64,000 nt of DNA from positions 1-64,000 of the forward strand of contig JBAMJV010001396.1 of assembly GCA_037951105.1 (NCBI GenBank), written 5' to 3'. Positions 1 to 12,751 of the stretch are shown here, one piece after another. The notes under the pieces were generated by a model, which was not told where the DNA came from, searched no databases, and worked only from the letters and a program-made list of their open reading frames with translations. This DNA is from Echinarachnius parma. Taxonomy: Eukaryota > Echinodermata > Echinoidea > Clypeasteroida > Echinarachniidae. The position numbers and the translations under genes were made by a program. Within the stretch, counting starts at the first letter, position 1. Every line of letters starts with the position of its first letter.

Positions 1-287
1 CAACAACTATTTAAAAAACGCTCTTGAAATTTTTTGAAAAAGTGCAAGCATTTTTTTTATTTTTTTCTAAAAATCATCTAATTATTTGGGCCCCAAATAA
101 TTATTTGATCAGATATATTTATTGATATTTCAGCCGTTTCTGGGTCGATTTGGACCAAATAAAGTTTATTCTGCCATTAAAATTGCATGTTCTCTCAAAT
201 TCGACACTCAGATTTTCATTACCTCACAAAAAAATTGTGATGTGCAGCGCCCTCTCTACCAAAACTAAACTACCCCTTTAAGCTAAA
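1..287. mobile_element. TTAAAGGG MITE, right half, cut by window edge
   Basis: Nearly identical to 23755-24031 (AACAACTATTTAAAAAACG through AAACTACCCCTTTAA). The left half lies outside the window. Confidence 0.85.
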
Positions 288-1170
288 TTTTGACTGAAGT
301 ATGAAATTGAATGCCATACCGGCCCATTTTGTTGTTAACATTCGGCAAATGAAAACGATACCGCAAGACAACAGTCATTATAGTCGACAAAGTATAACTA
401 AACTTCACACGAATGTCGAGGAAAACATTAACTCTAACTTGAATGTCATCTTTCCTAGTCCGTCGATAAGTTGGAATGTTAATTTCATTGCCGCAAACTA
501 ACATGGGTTTTTATAGGTGCATATATTTAACAGACTATGCTAAATATAAAAGGTCATGGTCAATATTATGAGCAATAACAGCCCACATAACTCAGAAGTC
601 GTTAAAGGATGAACTGCACTTTGAATATGTCGAATTTTATTTTGCCATGGGGTACCATTTTGTCTAAATGTTAACTAACTTTTAATTAAATATCTAATTC
701 GAAGCAAAATCACAATTTCAGAATCCTTGCTATGAAAGAAACGTAAAATAGGGAAGGATATAATACATTCATCTCGCATGTTGTATTCACTATATGACTT
801 ATTATAATAGAGTTATTCGCCACAGTATAAAACCCAATAAACACATACTGATTTGTGTTAGCTCCAGTTTCCAATCTACTAAACATTATATTCCATGCTT
901 GTAAAATCATAATTATAACTATTGATTGACTAGCTGTACCCGCGGAAATCCGCGGGTTTTTGTAAGAGAAAGACGATGATGACATAACGACACTTTACTA
1001 AATATCCCACAGAACAAAATGATTGAACTTAACTCGTGATAAATGCATTTCATGTAGTTTCAAACGCAAATTCGATTTTCTCGCCGATCTATTAATAGAA
1101 TCAACCGTATGGGCAAACAATACAACGGCTGGAAAAGAATACATGGCATAGACAGTCACTTATGTCAATA
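288..1170. other. No gene recognised
   Basis: AT-rich sequence. Two short overlapping opposite-strand frames (283-504) show no family motif. A small hairpin CCCGCGGAAATCCGCGGG sits at about 939. Confidence 0.5.
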
Positions 1171-1174
1171 GCGA

Positions 1175-2040
1175 TCAGCTCGTACAATAGTGTAATGACT
1201 CGTGTCCATTGCCGCAGCTAAGGGGGTCAACGAGGGAACCCCGCCCACTCCCCCCCCCCCCCCCCCCCCCCCCACCCCCCCCCATTGGTGATTCTTGCCC
1301 CCTTTCTCCTCCTACAGCCCCCATGTACGAAGAAAAAGAGATACCTAGCATCATATTAATTTCATTTCCAATCGCGAGTTCTAACTCTTGATGAGGCCAC
1401 CTTATTGTTTGTTTGTGTGTGTGTGTGTTGGGGGGGGGGGGGGGGGGGGTGCACACTCTAATTTAGTCAAATTAACCGTCTCTACATGGGGGTTTCTTGT
1501 ATAAATCTGACTTTGTACTTAATGGAGCTGTAAGTGGAACAGCCGTCGGAATAAAGACTGCTTTTTCGGTCTAACACTAATTATGTATGCATTACCGTAA
1601 TGTATGCATTCATCAAGAATGTAAGCCCGTTTGTTTGTCTTCAAAATAATATTAGTGGGAATGGAGGGATATGGGGGGGGGGGGGGGGGGGGGGGTGACA
1701 GGTTCCCCCGGTAGCTACGCCACTGAAAACAACGAGGGGGGCACACTATAATAATGTTATTACCGTAATGTATGTATTAATCAAGAATGTTAGTCCTTGT
1801 GTTGTTTTTTGTTCAAAATACTAGTAATATAAGTGGGAATGGGGGTATATGGGGGAGGAGTGACCGGCGCCCCCGGTAGCAACGCCATTGCAGCAAACGG
1901 GGGCAGTTTTCCCTCGCCCCGATTGGTTCGACCCCTGGCTTCGCCCCTGCCCGTGTCTTCCCGTGACAGACACTGCAAATAATGATTGCTATATGGAGAG
2001 GAGAAAAGGTGTTGACTCACATCCCTAAAAATCAACACAA
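1175..2040. other. Homopolymer-rich hAT-like debris, no gene
   Basis: Poly-C (1250-1285) and poly-G (1430-1450, 1674-1695) runs; the words GGTAGCTACGCCACTG (1713) and GGTAGCAACGCCATTG (1876) look like eroded hAT ends. TTACCGTAATGTATGYATT with flanks is a direct repeat (1590 and 1760). The Pro/Gly-rich frames are artefacts. Confidence 0.6.
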
Positions 2041-2675
2041 TTTGTGGCTTTTAACATCCTTGTATCATAAATGTAGGCGGGTCAATTCTAGATTGAACAA
2101 ATAACTTGAAATGTGTTTGACAAGGGGCTTTCTATTCATCATGGATATAATTGAGCATTGTGAATATTTGTATACATTAATTGGTATTTTGTATTTAAAA
2201 AAAGTATCATGTTTAATCTGTTGATATGATACTTATAACAAATATACTGAGTTTAAAGTATTGACGGATAAATCTTGATAATTTATTTAATGATGTGAAT
2301 CAAGTTTTATGCGTAATTTGAGTATCACGGCTTATTTCGTGTAGATGTTGAACTATAACATTAAAAAGATGACATATTTATGTATACTCATATTTATTTA
2401 TACTCATATAATACATAAAGATAATGATTGTGTTACAAAAAATACAGAAACAGGAAAGTATATGATCTGTGAAACGTGCTATTAATAAACACAATAAAAT
2501 ATAGTGAGGCTTTTAGAAAAACTATCCTTTCCGAATAATATAGCAATGAATCTGCGTTAAAACTACTTTACATTAACATTATACACATTAGCACTCGTTA
2601 TAAACCTGACAAATATAGGTTATGGTATTGTGTAAAGCACTATGATCCCCACGGGAATAGCGCTATATGTAAATA

Positions 2676-2690
2676 ACCGTTATTATTATT

Positions 2691-2747
<57 letters not shown>

Positions 2748-2752
2748 AACTT
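2676..2752. repeat. (ATT)n microsatellite
   Basis: About 20 ATT units. Confidence 0.95.
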
Positions 2753-3105
2753 AAACAGCCATTACAAGATAGTGCGGAAACGGAAACCCCCATATTGAGG
2801 ACAAAATACATAAAATAGTACTTGAAGGATCCATGTCCTGCTTCGTGTGCCCATCATCACCCTACTTTACAAATGATATATCAATGATATCCCTGTCATA
2901 TTCTGTTATTAATTCGTTTTATGTGTTTGTTATTTAGTTACTTTGCTAAATGCTGCAATGAAGCCCATCGACTTGTATTTATTTATTTATATTTTTTATT
3001 TATTAACGTTTTATATCAACGGGGTTGTCTTTTTAGTTAAACAACTGGTCTACCAAGGGGCCCTGTATACAATTAAAACAATACGATGTACAATTTTAAC
3101 TCCTA

Positions 3106-3244
3106 AAGTGCCAAGTGCGTGCATGCACTTGGCACTTGGCACACTTGGCACACATCAATAGGCATTATCAATTATTCTATTACCAATGCGTGCGTGCATG
3201 CACGCATTGGTAATAGAATAATTGATAATGCCTATTGATGTGTG
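3106..3244. repeat. Two adjacent palindromes
   Basis: 3149-3244 is a near-perfect palindrome (ATCAATAGGCATTATCAATT and inverse) centred on TGCGTGCATGCA. Just before it, 3106-3137 forms a second hairpin with a similar centre (CCAAGTGCGTGCATGCACTT). Confidence 0.85.
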
Positions 3245-3850
3245 AATTAGCATTGTTACACATTATAATACTCTTCGAGGCGGGAGGGCTAACCTTTTTG
3301 ATTGTATGTGGTATTGTTTACCACTAAAATTCCACTAATCGTTATTCTTAAAAAATAAGCTGGCACTAGGGGATTTGTTGGCAGCTTACAAACAAATACA
3401 ATGGAAATCAATACAAATAAATACAAATACATAATTAAACAAATAAAAACAAGAGATAACTAACGACTCATTTCAACCAAGGACAACCAAACTAAATGGT
3501 TATGTTTTAAAGTTCCCTATTGTGATTGTTGTATAATATTGTAGATTTAATCAATAATATCTAAACAAAAAATAATAAATATGTATTTAAGGAGATGGAA
3601 AAATGAACTGAAAGTGTACGCAGTAGAGAATAATCATATCAAGGGATGACATTCTGAGACTTGGTAGGAACTTTATTTGAAGAGCTTAGTTCCAAATGGC
3701 GCTAAATCCACTTTCCTTAACAATTGAGTTAACTATATCAGTACATTAATAAGAAACGTAGCTATCTAGACATCCAAAGTTAAGGACAAATTGCAAAATC
3801 CAAACCACAATATGGAACAGCCATTTGCATATTCCCTTAGGCATGTATAC

Positions 3851-4100
3851 AACGTTGGACAAAGAAACCTACTTTTCTCCAAAGTTGAAAATGTGGATTA
3901 AGCGCCTTTTACAATGTTGGACAAAGAAACCTACTTTTCTCCAAAGTTGAAAATGTGGATTAAGCGCCTTTTACAATGTTGGACAAAGAAACCTGCCTTT
4001 TTTTCCAAAGTTGAAAATGTGGAGTAAGCGCCTTTTACAATGTTGGACAAAGAAACCCACTTTTCTCCAAAGTTGAAAATGTGGATTAAGCGCCTTTTGG
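3851..4100. repeat. Four tandem copies of a 62-bp unit
   Basis: CAAYGTTGGACAAAGAAACC starts at 3851, 3912, 3974 and 4038; each unit ends GATTAAGCGCCTTTT (one copy GAGTAAG). Copies are over 90% alike. No spacers, so not CRISPR-like. Confidence 0.9.
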
Positions 4101-5260
4101 AATTGAGCTCTTAATTTCCAGACAATTTTTTATAGTTTTCATGATATTAACCCCGTTATTCAGCCCACTACTCTATCACAAAATGAGTACATGATTATTA
4201 TTGAAACTGGTTTATCATACAAATGTGTTTCTATCATTTTCTATGTTTTACGACCTGTCATCTTAACCGAAGACATATTTGAAATTAAAAAAATCCAAGT
4301 TTGCTTTATCCTGCTTTCTTTATCATTCTGCCTTATTACAAATGGGACAAAATTGAATAAACTGGACCTTCCAAAAATGAGAATAAGTTAATAACTGGAA
4401 CTATAGTTCATGTACAAGTACTGAATATTTTTGTCTAGTTTATTTCTTCGTAGTTGTTATCAAAATAGTCTTACATTAAAACATCTTACGGGAAAGTATC
4501 TAATTTACCACATCCTGCTTTTATAATAAATTTATTTATATACCTCTTATACAAACAAGAAATAGTTTCAATTGTATAAACTTCGTTATCCGGTTGTCCA
4601 ACCTTCTCCATTTTCACAATAGGGAGTGAACACTCTTACTTCACGTAATACCATGGATAGTCTCCTAGTACTATCCATGGTAATACTTAGCATAGCATGT
4701 AATCATATTAAAAATCTTTAATATGTTTTTGCTTTTAATTGACACTGAATATGTTTTTATTAAAATAGTATATATTGCAGTCAAACGGCTGAACTACAGA
4801 TGATTTACAATACAAAAGTAATATAATATACTACATTATGGAACTCCGAAAATTAACGATTCGATATTTCTATAATACAAAAATAACTTAACCTAGATAC
4901 GTGTATGTAATTACCAATAAAACATTAACGACGCAGGGAAGTGTTCTTGATAATAAATGATCGAGTGTAATTAACATTTTATATACCGAAGGGACTGTAG
5001 GAAATAGTTTTTTTTGTTTGTTTACATTTGCGGCATAAAACCGGGTGCATTATTGCACTGCAAAATCGGTATGCACTTTAACACATCAATGGGAACGTTT
5101 CTACTATAGTATTTTAATACACGGTAAATACCCCAAACACGATACAAAGCAAGATAAAATATATCAAATGTACATTGTGTTATCATGTTGTTTTCCCCAG
5201 CAGTCTAGTATTTCACATGAGGGAATAAACACATTTATCACCTGACTTAGTAAATACAGT
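4100..5260. other. No gene recognised; one hairpin
   Basis: AT-rich. TACCATGGATAGT and its inverse form a hairpin at 4641-4682. Short frames only. Confidence 0.5.
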
Positions 5261-5267
5261 ACATGAG

Positions 5268-5490
5268 CTGCCATGTAATATTTTTGGATATTACATGGCA
5301 CTGTTACATGGCAATCAGATGATAAAACAGTTGTTAACTTTGCTGTCGGGAAAATCATGGAATGTTCCCCTCGGGAATTTAAAATGCTATTTCGTGAAGA
5401 AAATAAGTCCGTCGACTACGTCTCGGGACTTATTTACTCTTCCCTCAATAGCATTTAAAATCCCTCGGGAGTGGAACATTCCGTGCTTTT
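5268..5490. repeat. Foldback sequences
   Basis: 5268-5300 is a hairpin (TGCCATGTAATATT and inverse). 5352-5490 pairs GGAATGTTCCCCTCGGGAAT with its inverse on the far side of a 55-base loop. The 96-aa frame here is a by-product. Confidence 0.78.
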
Positions 5491-5937
5491 CCAACTGTAT
5501 AATAGGGTCACTCAGTAAATATAGGAAGGAACACACTCGGATAGACTACGGGCAGTATGCAAACATGATAACCATGGTTTCATAACTAATTGTTGTTGTT
5601 CGCGCGTGCATGGTCGGTGCTAAGGGCAGATTTACCAGGCTACCTTCGTTACACAGGAAGGAATAAATTTTATGGATTTATTTTTTTAATTTTTTATATA
5701 ACGTATATCTAAGAATTTACCAAACAATATTCGGTTCAAACCGGTCGGGGAAGGAAGACTCTTACGTAATTCAAAGTAAATGTTGTCATGGGATGATATA
5801 ATGTATATATATGAGAACTTGAGAAGGAAATAGTTTGCAGATGAGAGGAGAGGATATAATTGAAGATGAAGAGCCAGACGTAGACAAATAATAAACATAA
5901 AATAGTGAGGTAGTAAAAGAAGAAGCAAAGTTTACTT

Positions 5938-6135
5938 AATTATATAGAGAGGTAGAAGCCGGGGTAGAAGCCTAGAAGAAGACGACGAAGAAGAAAAAAG
6001 GAGAAAAGGAAGTAGAAGAAGAAAGGGGAGAAAATGGAGGAGGAGAAGAAAAAGAAGAAGAAGAAGAAGAAGAGAAATAAGTTGTAGAAGAAGTGGAGGA
6101 TAAGGAAGAGTAATGGTAAGGAGGAGGCAGAGGAG
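5938..6135. repeat. Polypurine (GAA/GGA) tract
   Basis: Almost entirely A and G on the plus strand (GAAGAAGAAGAAGAAGAAGA). Contains stops in all frames. Such mirror-like tracts can form triplex DNA. Confidence 0.9.
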
Positions 6136-6227
6136 GAGACGATGCGTAACTAAAACAAAAGTACAGTAAATCAGAAATCTAACTCGGTTTGAAATGATAT
6201 ACTACTACTAGTGAGATCTTCATTTAC

Positions 6228-6311
6228 CTTTTTCCATCGACGCTTTAGGATGGAATCTGCTTTATAAACCTCTTTTCCGAACACACGTTTGATTTCCTTG
6301 TCGTTCAGCAT
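6228..6311 (-). CDS. Candidate first coding exon of a chromodomain (CBX-like) protein
   Basis: 28 codons from ATG: MLNDKEIKRVFGKEVYKADS then ILKRRWKK, ending at a GTAAAT donor in phase 0. The stretch EVYKADSILKRRWKK looks like the first strand of Polycomb/CBX chromodomains (G-x-x-V-x-x-A-E-x-I-x-x-(R/K)R-x-x-K), and in CBX genes the first coding exon is likewise short and stops at about this point. The next exon (expected to encode YLVKWKGW) was not found in 1-6227, so it may lie outside the window. The sequence could also be chance. Confidence 0.4.
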
Positions 6312-6399
6312 GATTCCGTTCAAGCAAAAACAGAGAAAAGACGAGCTTCTCTCTCAAACCATCCGTTTTTACCAAAGAAACCCGATCGACAGTTATATT

Positions 6400-7330
6400 T
6401 CTCCTTTTCTGTCGCAAGGGTTGTCTTATCCAGGGGTAGGTATCATTGCGCAGGCCTAGTTCAATATGGCAGCGACAGAATCCATTAACAAGGCACGAGA
6501 AAAGAACAAAAATACATTACAATAACAACAATAACAACAAAATATCCGTCTGCGTGAGATAATTATAGGTATTCACGTTGTCAGGCCATATGAGCTGAGC
6601 ATGCGGCTGCTTTAGATGAGCTCCGGTAATCCTCCCGTCAGAAAACACCTCGGATATTGATCGAGGGTATTTTAAGAAAGTCTGTGCCTTCTGTATCCTT
6701 TTCGCTGCATTGTAAATCCCCTCCTTGAATTAATCGCATCTCACGATCGCCGTCGCATTGTTGTGCAATCGTTATCAGCTGACCGACGTCGTACGTCGAT
6801 ACATGTCGTGCGTGGCTCCCGTTTTCTGGAGAGTTCTACATCAGTGTTACGCTTTTACTCTTCTTCACAACACGCGCACATGGGCGCCACAGCTGTCGAT
6901 ACGAGATATGGATGTATCTAGATGGAGTGAGCGCGCATGTGAGGCTGCGCGCGAGCGTGAGTCGACGATAACCAATTTACATCCAAATGATGTGATGTGG
7001 ATATTTTTCATCTGATGCGGAGGATGTGCATGCATGCGTACGAGCGAGCGTGCAAATCCGCGGCGCGGCGACACGGTCGTGAGGGAAGAGCGAACGGTTG
7101 ATGCCCAACTTCATAATAATGCAGCTTTATGATCTGAAGCAGTTCGATCCGCCCGAAACATACTAGCACAACCGTGTGCAGTCTCGCGCTGGCCAACCGT
7201 AGCGAGCAAGCCGCTCGCGTACACATGTATACATGCATACATAGGACTGCATGAATATGAATACATGACGTCACCATGGGTCCCTAGTAACGCCCTAGTA
7301 ACGCCGTGCAGTACCGCACGATACGCTTTT
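6400..7330. promoter_or_regulatory. CpG-rich region upstream of the candidate chromodomain exon
   Basis: Locally GC- and CpG-rich (GCGCGC runs near 6930-6960, CGCGGCGCGGCG near 7060) in an otherwise AT-rich window, immediately upstream of the exon at 6228-6311. That placement fits a promoter. No TATA box or other element is claimed. Confidence 0.3.
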
Positions 7331-7681
7331 ATAATGGCCATGTGATGTCATTTATGTCATATGGCAGAGGTGTTGGCTTCATTATCACGTGATGATAACA
7401 GACTTTTATGAAAATTGCACACCTATTTTGCAATAATGAGGTTGTGCAACTATGGTGCAAGATAATTGCACCGATGCTTATATAAATAATTGTTTTATGT
7501 TTTATATATATATTTTTGTATATAAATAATGTGCCAATGTGTGTGTTTGTTTGGTTGTTATGTGTGCGTGTATTCCCTATCTGGCTATCTCTATCTCTAT
7601 CTCTCATTTAAACGATCTTTCATAACATATTTATCAAGTGATACACTAAACGTCAAGCGTTTTTCCCACCGAAAGTGATAT

Positions 7682-8244
7682 TTAAAGGGATAGTTGAGTT
7701 CTGGTAAGGAGAGTACAGTTTTGGTGAAACTGAATTTTAGTAACCAAAACCTGCATCATTACATTACAAACTAATAGTTATAACTAGAAAGGAACACAAA
7801 ATTACAAATGACGTAGTAAAGATCATGTTATCATTCAAAAAGAGCCGTTAAAACGTAAGAGGGCGCTCTCTAAACACTCATCGGTTTCAACCATTTTGAA
7901 TAAAATATTGTGCATGTGATGTTTTGTTGAAATAGTGATTAGATAGAGAAATAACCAACAACTATTTAAATACCTATTTTGTAACTTTTTGAAAAGAGGA
8001 AGCATTTTTTTGAATTTGTAACGGCTGGTTCAAAATTCTCTAATAAACCTGGAGCCCCAGCTTTATTACAAATTGTTATATTTATGGATATTTCAGCCGT
8101 CTCTGAACCGATTTTGATCAAACAAAGATGATTTTATTATTTAAATATTATGCTCTTTCAAATTTTACACTCAGTTTTTCATTACCTCACAACAAAAAAA
8201 AGTAGTCTAGCGCCCTCTCTACCAAAACTCAACTATCCCTTTAA
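7682..8244. mobile_element. TTAAAGGGATAGTTGAG MITE, full copy
   Basis: 563 bp, starting TTAAAGGGATAGTTGAGT and ending ACTCAACTATCCCTTTAA. The inner sequence holds GAGGGCGCTCTCTAAA and TATTTCAGCCGTCTCTGAAC, found in all copies. The TTAA at each end suggests piggyBac-like targeting; TA targeting cannot be excluded. Confidence 0.85.
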
Positions 8245-8952
8245 GACTTCAATGGTATATATACCAATACCATTGTAAGAATGATGTGTGATAGTTTCTT
8301 AGAAAAGAACACTCTAATACCTAGTGAAAATGGAAATTGATGTCAGAGTTTATCACCAACCGCCCATTGATTTTGACAACAATCAAAAAGCGTTCTGGAA
8401 CGCATTTCAATTAAATCATAACTTTCTCCGTAATTAGGGAGGCATTGAACAAAATCAAACACCATTTCAGTCTTCTGTTATTATTTATAAGCCAAACTCG
8501 AAGAGAAATAAAAACTCCAAGTGACTTTGATTGAGTTTGAATTACGACGAAATTCGAGATCATTCTTCTAACACCATTCTAACACCATACTAACACCAAG
8601 TCATTTCAAGTACAGTGCTAAGCCAGTGTTAGTGTAAATAAACACTTACACTGGCCTTCAACACCATACTTAAAACTGCCTAAAGTGATCAATTAATTTT
8701 GTAAAATTCAACCAGTACCATTTCATTTTGTCCTTGTATTGTTAACAACAGAATTGATGGGTTTTTGTATTTTGTTAATGTCTCCCTAATTATGTAGACA
8801 TTTATGAATGAGGCTATACAGGCACGCTATTCGATTGCACGAATGGTAGTCAGAATCAATCGACAGCTAAGGTAATAACTAATAATAACATCTGACATCA
8901 ACTTTACTTTATTTCTCTAGGTATATATACAGTGCTCCTTTTCTATGAAACT

Positions 8953-9490
8953 ATCCAGTGGCGTAGCTACAGGGGGTATGACGGGGCAAGTGCCTACCAA
9001 GAATAATAATTATTTGTTTTGTTTTAATAATGAAAAAACCTAGGGGGAAAATTTGTGAAAACATATTAAAATCTGGTGCGCCCTCAATCAGGCCGAACAC
9101 GCTATACGACACTGAAACTATTAGACCGGCAGCCCAGGGGTCTTTTGTGCATCGAAAAGCGTACTGATTTTTGAACATAATTATTTCGTCTTTCAAAACA
9201 GGCAACGTAAAATTGCCAGATACGCATCAGTGATCCTTTTGTTATCTGTTTCGCTCTCCCCGCAGTCAGCGATGTTGAACACGGTACATTCCCAAACAAA
9301 TAGAAGCATCGGACAATCCCCAGGGGTCAAACTTTGGAGGCGCAAAGGACCCCTTTATCCACGGGTACACCCCGGTAGACTCATATTTTTGGATTTGTTA
9401 CATTCTCCTCTAAATATTCATATGTTCAACAATCAGTACGCTTTTCGATGCACAAAAGACCTCTGGGCTGCCGGTCTATATCCCCTGTGG
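8953..9490. mobile_element. Degenerate foldback element with hAT-like end
   Basis: Begins CAGTGGCGTAGCTACAGGGG. ACCGGCAGCCCAGGGGTCTT at 9124 is repeated inverted at about 9460 (AAGACCTCTGGGCTGCCGGT). The right terminus is unclear. Confidence 0.55.
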
Positions 9491-10377
9491 AAGACGTCAA
9501 AAGGATTCCTTTCTTCGGCTGAATAGTAAGTGTTTTTTTTTTTTAAGTGTCTCTTATTACTTAAAAATCACTTTATTACATCCCAAATACATTGTCGGCG
9601 ACATTTTAGATGTCTATAATTTCTCATTGTGGAAGTGATAATACAACTTCCACACACACACGCACACTTCTTTTCCATTGTATTCATTTTCTACGTATAA
9701 CAGTTTTGATGAGGCTGGTGATACATTTTCTGTAATTATGTAATGTCTTTAAATACCGTACTGATAAACAAAAACGCCCAGGCGCATTCATGCACGCATC
9801 TTCAGGCATAAACAAAAATCGACATAATTATTTAACCCCCCCCCCCATCAACACAACTTCGTTGTCAGGATGTGTACAAAAGGATTGTAGTCATTTCTTT
9901 ACAAATCAGGATACTATATATGACAAATTTAAACGTTAAAAACTCACGGCATTAATCAAGTAAACAAAAAAAAATTTATTGAACAAAATTTGATTAAAAC
10001 AGCTTGGTGGATGATACATATCAAATTTACAAAATTAAGTATACAAAAAAACAAAATTGAACATTCAAAGAAAATACAGTACAGTCATCTTATAAAAAAA
10101 ATACGAGTACATATTAATACTGACACATAAAATATAGGTATAAGGTGCATCATATTATAAAGCTAAAACAGATTATACACCTACATGTATTACACTATTG
10201 AGAAATGTACTGTGGGTGTACATGTACAATCAAATTATATCAAACCTAGTTATATCTGCAAAATAAAAAAAAATGTTTATGCTAACATTTTCAAATGAAC
10301 CAAAGTTAAATTTACAACATCATAAAAAACAACATATCATAATTAAGGTGTTCACAATTCTCTACAACAAAGTAGCC

Positions 10378-11033
10378 TTAAAGTGGCCAGGCAAACTAAA
10401 CGCATGTTATCTTCTGTTCATCTCTATTAGTGTACACGTCAACTATTTGTAAACCATTTGACCCAAACATATTTTGTTTATTTAAAAACATTTTAGTAAT
10501 TATTTTTCTCCATATTGTGAAGCCCCCACTTCTGAAAACCTCTCCTGAGTAGAATTATATTGTTGACCTGTTGTGACATCATCAGCCATTCACTACTCAG
10601 TTACAAAGAAGTTACCTTCACCCAAGCTGAGTGCCTAATCACAATAGCATCACACGGTTGAATATAATACCAACTCATACAACTTCAATTTCAATAGCTG
10701 TTGCTATGTCAGAAGAAAAGCACTGTCTAAGCTATTGCATGGAGGTATGCAGGGCATGCTTTTGTGTGGATGTTCTTTTTGTACTTTCATCTTTTGTTAA
10801 TCTCATGGTAGCTGATCAGTGATTGACAGATGATGTCACAACAGGTCAACACTAGAATTTACTCTGGAGGGTTTTTTAGGAGGTGGGGCTTAGTAACATG
10901 AAGAAAAATAAATGATAAAATGTTTACAAATATACAAAACATATTTAGGTCAAACCGTTTACAAATATTGAATTTGTACACTAATACAGATGAACAGAAG
11001 TCAACATGCATTTGGTTTGCAGGCCCCCTTTAA
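10378..11033. mobile_element. 656-bp foldback TTAA element
   Basis: Ends TTAAAGTGGCCAGGCAAAC and, inverted, TTTGCAGGCCCCCTTTAA. The arms also share CTGTTCATCTSTATTAGTGT-like and GTTGACCTGTTGTGACATC segments across the centre near 10710. The 10631-10822 frame inside is not a gene. Confidence 0.8.
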
Positions 11034-11739
11034 CAAACATCGAAGCCTAAAATTATAATGGGAATATGTTGTAGGTAAACAGTTTAAGGAGAAGCATAAT
11101 ATATTTAAGATCAACAGATTAATATTATAAACAAGCAATTTGAGTATAAACATACCATATTTAAAATCGACATATTAATATTATAGACAGGCGGTTTGAG
11201 TATAAAAATATAATATTTAGGATCAAATATTATAATTATGTTTATTATACGAATAATCAAATAAATCAACAATTTCTACTAATTATAAGGAATGATTACA
11301 CTTAGCAATAAACTAAATATATAATCAAATATAAATTTAAATCAAAGATATTAGCTACGTTGCCATGTTGCTGGTGTATACCAAATTATTAGTGATAATT
11401 ATCGTAATTGTTCAAGTCCCAACGGCAGGATGGATGTTTGATTGATTAATTAATTCATGATAAAGTCTATGTATTTATTAATTGATTAATCGATTGATGT
11501 ATGTTTGTTACATCACACATCAACATGCGAATCGCGAGTAAAATTTCACATCCACTTTATCTACATGCTTAGTACTTACTTAATTATCTACCAGATTACT
11601 TAATTAGTTGCCATTTTCCATTTACTCCTATGAATGTTACCATATTTGCACGTTCAGCACAAAAACATATTACAAACGTTTACTGGTGGTGGAGCGAACA
11701 TCACGTTCCCAACAACAAGGTTCACATCTGTTGTGTTAT

Positions 11740-12075
11740 TTGACTTTCTAGTAACATTGTCCAAATCATCAAAACTTCCTTGGAACTCTATAGAGGTTTC
11801 GGTTGCCAATTTTCCATTTCGTTCAAAAGATATTTACGATTGAAGTGTTCAGATGTTAAACTGTCTACGGGATAATTTAAGCCGTGTGCAAAGTAAGTAA
11901 TATGAGTAAGTGAATATGACTGCATTTTTGCTTTTTTCTTGGCCAAAAAGCATCCAATTAACATAATATTTTCACACATTACTTTCTGGACATATCAGAT
12001 CATACCAATACACATTTTTATTAACACGCATCACTTTTTGCACTTGTCAACAAAGCTACTTGATCCCTTTAATCT
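11740..12075 (+). repeat. Dispersed repeat B, copy 1
   Basis: Shares AGTAACATTGTCCAAATC, AAAAGATATTTACGATTGAA and CTTTTTGCACTTGTCAACAA with 40375-41795, and in reverse with 46390-46690 and 21540-21690. Confidence 0.72.
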
Positions 12076-12099
12076 ATTGTCATACAAACCTAGGCCATA

Positions 12100-12318
12100 A
12101 TCCCTCTATTAAATTCCTAGACTACTTATAATATGCCTCTTCCGCAGAACCATTCATATTGATCAAATGTTCCTGAAACTGAATTGTTTGATCTCTTTGT
12201 TGAAAGTGACTGAGCGTGTCTCTTTCACATATTCAATCATTATTCTGTGGTGTTAGTTCTCTTTCAAGTCGTTGGGGTTCGAACCCACATCCTCCCCGTT
12301 ATGAGGCGGACAAACTGC
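12100..12318 (-). mobile_element. tRNA-derived SINE fragment
   Basis: On the minus strand TCCGCCTCATAACGGGGAGG followed by TGGGTTCGAACCCCAA resembles a tRNA anticodon arm (CAT) and T arm with the B box GGTTCGAACCC. The D arm is missing because the TIR element at 12313 abuts it. A non-tRNA tail follows. Not a functional tRNA. Confidence 0.55.
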
Positions 12319-12737
12319 TTTTATATGACACCTTGGAATGTTCTCGCAATGTGATTGGTTGAATTCAGGTCACATGACATTCGTGGAAACGTACCATTCA
12401 ACGATTTGACGTCATTTTTCATTGAATAGAACTTTTTAAAGTACCATTGAACGATAAATGACGTCATTAAACGTGCAATGGTACTTTTTTTTATGTTGTT
12501 GTTTTGTGCAAGCCAGCGCGCGTTAAAAATAACTGCGCGCATTGCGCAGATTTTCCATTCATGAACAAGCGCATTAACAAACATTACGCACTCCATGCAA
12601 GGCAGCTGTACTTTTTACACAACATGGCTGCAGAACCGGGAATTATTTTGCTGACGGATGCCCGTTTGAACGAATTAATCGACAGTGCGGATTCTTATAA
12701 CACGAAAAAGCAAATAAAGTAGGTGTCATATAAAACA
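12313..12737. mobile_element. 425-bp TIR element
   Basis: TTTTATATGACACCT at 12313 and its inverse at 12723. The interior has several ATGACGTCAT-like words. It cuts off the 5' part of a tRNA-type SINE. Confidence 0.68.
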
Positions 12738-12751
12738 AATAAGGAATGTTT

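Noticed and set aside
1175..1456. Gly- and Pro-rich frames over homopolymers
   Set aside because: Poly-C/poly-G artefacts, also at 41491-41756, 43555 and 44415.
3851..4100. CRISPR-like regular repeats
   Set aside because: Contiguous 62-bp tandem copies without spacers in a eukaryotic genome.
6464..6526. Plus-strand ATG reading MAATESINKAREKNKNTLQ
   Set aside because: Stops after 19 codons with no donor; nothing recognisable.
12120..12230. Minus-strand reading HFQQRDQTIQFQEHLINMNG, which looked like a lipoxygenase C-terminal helix
   Set aside because: Lies in the tail of a tRNA-derived SINE; the true terminal exon with PNSISI is at 12976-13090.
12245..12318. tRNA gene
   Set aside because: Only the anticodon and T arms are present; D arm and acceptor stem missing, with a SINE-like tail.
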